From an uncultured Pseudomonadota bacterium (GTDB lineage: Bacteria; Pseudomonadota; Gammaproteobacteria; Burkholderiales; SG8-39): 17,835 bases of DNA. Position numbers and translations under genes: made by a program. The notes below the pieces were generated by a model. It was given only the letters and a program-made list of their open reading frames with translations, was not told where the DNA came from and did no database searches. Below are positions 14,613 through 17,835 of the stretch, piece by piece. The stretch spans positions 1 through 17,835 of the forward strand of contig CAITSH010000514.1 in assembly GCA_903895005.1 (NCBI GenBank), read 5' to 3'. Position 1 is the stretch's first letter; the number at the start of each line of letters is the position of its first letter.

Positions 14613-14639
14613 ACCACCCCGGCGAAGGCGGGGCGTGGT
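14613..14639. repeat. GC hairpin upstream of diaA
   Basis: The arms CCCCG (14617-14621) and CGGGG (14629-14633), loop GCGAAGG, sit inside outer arms ACCAC (14613-14617) and GTGGT (14635-14639). The core resembles common proteobacterial interspersed hairpins of the CCCCG-n7-CGGGG type. It lies in the 121-bp gap between the HIRAN gene and diaA. No T-run follows, so transcription probably continues into diaA. Confidence 0.5.
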
Positions 14640-14704
14640 GTAAACTAGGCGCTCTCCATCACAACACACGCCGGCGGCTTGAATGGCGGCAGAAAACCAA
14701 AGGC

Positions 14705-15298
14705 ATGGATCTCACAGCCCGCATCATCCAGCACTTCCAGGACAGCGCAAACACCAAGCTCGATGCGGTCGGCGCCCTCGCCGACCCGATCGCCCGCGCC
14801 ACCGAACTGATGGCCGGGGCACTGAAAGCCGATGCCAAGGTGCTAGCCTGCGGCAACGGCGGCTCGGCCGCCGATGCGCAGCACTTTGCCGCGGAACTGC
14901 TCGGACGCTTTGAGCGCGAACGCGGTGAGCTTGCCGCGATGGCGCTCACCACCGACACCTCCGCGATCACCGCCATCGCCAACGACTACGACTATAAGCA
15001 GATTTTCGCCAAGCAACTTCGCGGCCTCGGGCGCAAGGGCGACGTGCTGCTCGCCATCTCGACCAGCGGCAATTCGGCCAATGTGCTTGAGGCGATCAGC
15101 GCCGCGCACGCACGCGGCATCCGCGTGGTGGCCATGACAGGCAAGGACGGCGGCAAGATCGGCGCCGCGCTCATGACCGACGACGTACACCTATGTGTTC
15201 CCAGCAGCCGCACCGCACGCATACAGGAAGTGCACCTCCTGATGCTCCACTGCCTGTGCGACGGCATCGACCAACTTTTGTTCGGAGAAGCCAAATGA
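14705..15298 (+). CDS. diaA: SIS-domain phosphoheptose isomerase / DiaA-like protein
   Basis: This is a 197-residue SIS-domain protein. The phosphosugar loop is [21 protein letters not shown] (49-69 in outline), with STSGNS at 119-124 and the C-terminal helix [16 protein letters not shown]. Position in the lpoA-yraN-x-dolP order points to DiaA, which promotes DnaA assembly at oriC. Yet the GmhA catalytic residues are present: His60 and Glu64 match E. coli GmhA His61/Glu65, and Gln174/His182 match Gln172/His180. E. coli DiaA has Asn at the last position. It could therefore be an active sedoheptulose-7-phosphate isomerase for LPS heptose, a DiaA-type factor, or both. The start at 14705 gives the normal family length; the ribosome site is weak. 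It overlaps dolP by 4 bases (ATGA). Confidence 0.9.
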   Translation: MDLTARIIQHFQDSANTKLDAVGALADPIARATELMAGALKADAKVLACGNGGSAADAQHFAAELLGRFERERGELAAMALTTDTSAITAIANDYDYKQIFAKQLRGLGRKGDVLLAISTSGNSANVLEAISAAHARGIRVVAMTGKDGGKIGAALMTDDVHLCVPSSRTARIQEVHLLMLHCLCDGIDQLLFGEAK

Positions 15299-15882
15299 AC
15301 AAGCTTCGCATCGCAACGCTTGCCATCGCCATCGCACTGCCGCCTCTGCTTCAAGGTTGCCTCCCTGTGGTCGCCGCCGGCGCCGGGGCCGGCGTGCTGG
15401 TTGCCACCGACCGGCGCACCTCGGGCACTTATCTCGAGGACGAGGGCATCGAACTCAAGGCCGGCAGCCGCATCAGCGACAAATACAAGGACCGCGTGCA
15501 CGTCAACATCACAAGCTATAACCGCACGATCCTTCTGACCGGGGAAGTACCGACCGCGGAAATCAAGTCGGACGTTGAAAAGCTCGCCGGCGAGGTGCCC
15601 AACGTCAAGAGCGTCGCCAACGAAATCCAGGTCGCGGGCATCAGCTCGCTTACGGCGCGCGGCAATGACAGCTACATCACCTCCAAGGTGAAGGCGCGCT
15701 TCGTCGATGCCAACAAGTTCTCGGCCAACCACGTCAAAGTGGTGACCGAAGCCAGTGCCGTCTACCTGATGGGCATGGTGACGCGTCAGGAAGCCGACGA
15801 TGCGGTCGAAGTGGCGAGGACCACAGGAGGCGTGCTGAAGGTGGTGAAGTTGTTCGAATACCTGGCAGCGGCGCCGAAGTAA
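15295..15882 (+). CDS. dolP: BON-domain outer-membrane lipoprotein
   Basis: This 195-residue lipoprotein has a signal peptide with lipobox LLQGC (Cys22), then the family motif [16 protein letters not shown] (39-54). Two BON domains follow at about 55-118 and 125-192, each with the central beta-Gly turn (LLTGEV and LMGMVT). DolP/YraP binds anionic phospholipid and supports outer-membrane integrity and the BAM complex at the inner leaflet of the outer membrane. Residue 23 is Leu, not Asp, so Lol sorting to the outer membrane is expected. The start overlaps the stop of the SIS gene as ATGA, which fixes the start and suggests coupling. It is the last gene of this plus-strand run; the downstream spacer contains palindromic repeat copy 3, and the next gene is convergent. 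Confidence 0.95.
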   Translation: MNKLRIATLAIAIALPPLLQGCLPVVAAGAGAGVLVATDRRTSGTYLEDEGIELKAGSRISDKYKDRVHVNITSYNRTILLTGEVPTAEIKSDVEKLAGEVPNVKSVANEIQVAGISSLTARGNDSYITSKVKARFVDANKFSANHVKVVTEASAVYLMGMVTRQEADDAVEVARTTGGVLKVVKLFEYLAAAPK

Positions 15883-15902
15883 TAGCAGACAGGACCCACC
15901 AC

Positions 15903-15940
15903 AGGCTGGAAAGCCGCGCCAGCCGGGCGTTTCCAGTCAT
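15903..15940 (-). repeat. Intergenic palindromic repeat, copy 3 of 3
   Basis: This 38-bp element is read on the minus strand relative to copies at 500-537 and 11689-11722. Its reverse complement begins ATGACTGGAAACG and ends GGCGCGGCTTTCCAGCCT. The arms CTGGAAA (15906-15912) and TTTCCAG (15930-15936) can pair. It occupies most of the 79-bp gap between the convergent dolP and receiver-cyclase-kinase genes, where a bidirectional transcription end would be expected. Confidence 0.7.
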
Positions 15941-15961
15941 TGCCGCGGGGTTGAAGCCGAC

Positions 15962-17835
15962 CTACCTGGACGTCATCCGCGAAGTCGCAATCGCGATCTT
16001 TGTCCACAGGGCGTCGATCGCATCGAGCACCTGCTCTGCGTCGGCGAAGCGCTCCGACAGTTTTTTCGCCATCATGTGGTCAAGCAGTTCCTGGTAGCCG
16101 GCGAGTTCGTCGGGCAGCCGGGGCACCGGCGCGTTGATGTGCGAATTGAGGATGTCCATCATGTTCTCCTCCACATAGGGCCGCTTTTGCGTGAGCATCT
16201 CGTAGAAAATGATGCCCAGGCTGTAGATATCGGAGGCCTCCACCGCGGACACGCCGTTGGCCTGCTCCGGCGAAAGGTAGTAGGGCGTGCCAAAGATGAT
16301 GCCGTGCTGGGTCATCTCCAGGTTTTTCGCGTCGGTCTGCCTTGCCACGCCGAAGTCCACGAGGGCGATGGTGCCGTCGGCACGCACCATCATGTTTGCC
16401 GGCTTGATGTCGCGATGGATGATCCCGCGGCGGTGAATTTCGCGCAGCGCCCCCGCCGCCTGAGCCAGCAATGACATGGTCTGGCGCGGCGACAAGCCGC
16501 TGCGGATGAGTTCCGAGAGCGTGCCACCGGTGAAGTATTCCATGGCGATGTAGGCGTATTCCTTGCCAAAGCCCTGGTCGAAAATCTTCACCACGTTCGG
16601 GTGGTCGATCGACGAGAGTATCTGCGCCTCCCGCATGAACCGGTCGATCATCTCCTTGTTGTCCGCGGCACTGACGATCTTGAGCACCACCTCGGCGTTG
16701 TCACTTTCGCGCCTGACCAGAAACACGCTGGACATGCCGCCCTCGCCGATTTTTTCGACGATACGATAGCCGGCGATGCTCATCGGCTTGGCCGGCGCGC
16801 CGCTGATCTGCGAGGTGATGAGGTGCAGGGCCTCGTTGAGCGCCCCCTTGGCCGCCTCGGCGGTGTTGGTGGCGTTGGCGCGCAGCGCATCGCGCACGCT
16901 CTGGGGCAGCACGAAATTCCCGCCCGTGGCCTGTCCGTCCTGCCCCATGCCGATGACTTCGACCACCTCGATGGGCTCGGAGCGCCCACGCAGACTGAGT
17001 TTGGCATCGGCACCCTGCGACACACCGGCGCCCGCCGCCTCGACGGTGGCGCGACTGGCCACGACCACCCAGCCCAGTTCCTTGGTCTGGCCCTCGAGCC
17101 TTGAGGCAACATTGACCGAGTCGCCGATTACCGTCCACTCCTGGCTGCCTGGCGCGCCGACACGGCACATGATGACTTCACCGGTATGCAGCCCCGATCC
17201 GACGCTGAACTCAGGCAGTGTACCGCCGTGCTTTTCGTGCACCCAGTCGCGAAACCGGTGGGCGACGACGGCCATGCCCAGCGCCGCACGCAGCGCACGC
17301 CTGGCGTGGTTGGGATCGGCATCGGTGGGTTCGAACAGCACCATCACGCCATCGCCGAGCAGCTTGGTAATGCGCCCGCCCTGCGCCAGGATGGGCTGGC
17401 ACGCACGCTCGAAATAAGTGTTCAGGAGAAGCGCCGTATCCGCCGCGGTCAGCCGCTCCGAGTAGGTGGTGAAATTGCGGATGTCGGAGAACAACACCGT
17501 GGCATTGATCATGCGGCCCGTCATGGCACGCGGATCCACGTCCTCGACGATCTCCGGTGCGCTCTCCCCCGCCAGTTTGCCGGCGTACTGTTGCTGCAAC
17601 TCATCAACCTTGAGGGTCAGGCGCCCCTCGAACACGTTCTCGATGTCGGCCTGGCGCTTGAGCCGGCTGCCCACCGCCTCGATGAGGTCGTCGCGGGTAA
17701 AGGGCTTGGTGAGGTAGTCGTCGGCACCGAGGTTCATGCCGCGGCGCATGCTGGCGCGGTCATCCAGCGCGGTGAGGAACACAAAGGGCACGTCGGCGAA
17801 GCGCTTGTCGGCACGCAGTGCATCCAGCACGCCAA
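15962..17835 (-). CDS. Receiver - class III adenylate cyclase - Ser/Thr protein kinase fusion (N-terminus beyond window)
   Basis: At least 624 residues are encoded; the gene runs off the right edge. Residues are numbered from the GTG codon at 17830. The end of a receiver domain is visible (VPFVFLTALDD, YLTKPF with Lys42); its phospho-acceptor Asp lies outside. A linker helix leads to a class III cyclase (about 105-260) with metal ligands Asp116 (FSDIRNFT) and Asp160 (LLGDG), purine-selecting Lys156 and Thr233 (TVIGD), and Asn240/Arg244 (VNVASR). All are intact, and the Lys/Thr pair indicates ATP as substrate. After about 90 residues comes a Hanks-type kinase (about 353-615): GEGGMSSV loop, Lys384, Glu401, HRDIKPAN (Asp474), DFG (492-494) and GTPYYLSPEQ. 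A two-component input may thus control both cAMP synthesis and Ser/Thr phosphorylation. It is convergent with dolP. Confidence 0.92.
   Translation of the reverse strand, partial: GVLDALRADKRFADVPFVFLTALDDRASMRRGMNLGADDYLTKPFTRDDLIEAVGSRLKRQADIENVFEGRLTLKVDELQQQYAGKLAGESAPEIVEDVDPRAMTGRMINATVLFSDIRNFTTYSERLTAADTALLLNTYFERACQPILAQGGRITKLLGDGVMVLFEPTDADPNHARRALRAALGMAVVAHRFRDWVHEKHGGTLPEFSVGSGLHTGEVIMCRVGAPGSQEWTVIGDSVNVASRLEGQTKELGWVVVASRATVEAAGAGVSQGADAKLSLRGRSEPIEVVEVIGMGQDGQATGGNFVLPQSVRDALRANATNTAEAAKGALNEALHLITSQISGAPAKPMSIAGYRIVEKIGEGGMSSVFLVRRESDNAEVVLKIVSAADNKEMIDRFMREAQILSSIDHPNVVKIFDQGFGKEYAYIAMEYFTGGTLSELIRSGLSPRQTMSLLAQAAGALREIHRRGIIHRDIKPANMMVRADGTIALVDFGVARQTDAKNLEMTQHGIIFGTPYYLSPEQANGVSAVEASDIYSLGIIFYEMLTQKRPYVEENMMDILNSHINAPVPRLPDELAGYQELLDHMMAKKLSERFADAEQVLDAIDALWTKIAIATSRMTSR

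Noticed and set aside
14613..14639. Hairpin after the HIRAN gene as a terminator
   Set aside because: No T-run follows on either strand; it is better described as an interspersed hairpin.
14252..14704. In-frame N-terminal extension of the SIS protein
   Set aside because: It overlaps the HIRAN gene out of frame and would give a protein far longer than the family; the ATG at 14705 gives the normal 197 residues.
1..17835. CRISPR array, prophage, transposase or integron
   Set aside because: No regularly spaced direct repeats, recombinase motifs or terminal inverted repeats with target duplications were found on either strand.

Overview
The window is GC-rich, densely coded bacterial chromosome. 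It most likely comes from a betaproteobacterium of Burkholderiales type. The evidence is a Bug/TctC-family solute receptor, a DUF3025 gene downstream of class II pyrC, and the proteobacterial locus rsmI <> lpoA-yraN-diaA-dolP. No plasmid, phage, IS element, CRISPR array, rRNA or tRNA was found.

Layout. Positions 1-558 hold no convincing gene but many inverted repeats, a dRS3-like 20-mer and the first copy of a 38-bp palindromic repeat. Positions 559-3634 (minus strand) form a tight four-gene operon, transcribed Bug receptor -> cupin -> SDR -> SDR, probably for uptake and oxidation/reduction of an unidentified organic acid. A divergent DUF4126 membrane protein (3760-4371, plus) meets the stop codon of a 1283-residue hybrid sensor kinase (4368-8219, minus). 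Positions 8220-8783 are poorly coding and contain a possible frameshifted small gene. Next come an alpha/beta hydrolase with its own terminator, a DUF3025 gene, pyrC and rsmI, all on the minus strand. rsmI is divergent from the plus-strand group lpoA-like, yraN, a HIRAN-domain gene, a SIS-domain gene (diaA/gmhA) and the BON lipoprotein dolP. The window ends inside a minus-strand gene fusing a receiver, a class III nucleotide cyclase and a Ser/Thr kinase (15962 to the edge).

How the parts work together. The rsmI/lpoA/dolP block is housekeeping for ribosome modification, peptidoglycan synthase activation and outer-membrane integrity. It carries one unusual insertion, an exported HIRAN protein between yraN and diaA. 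Two large signalling proteins sit in the same 18 kb: a four-PAS hybrid kinase and the receiver-cyclase-kinase fusion.

The observations most worth following are a three-copy intergenic palindromic repeat family, the structured non-coding element at 1-425, the receiver-cyclase-kinase fusion, the exported HIRAN protein, and an SDR without the usual catalytic Tyr/Lys. I found no clear defence island or other complete new system. All calls come from reading the sequence, and family names rest on motif recognition, not on database searches.
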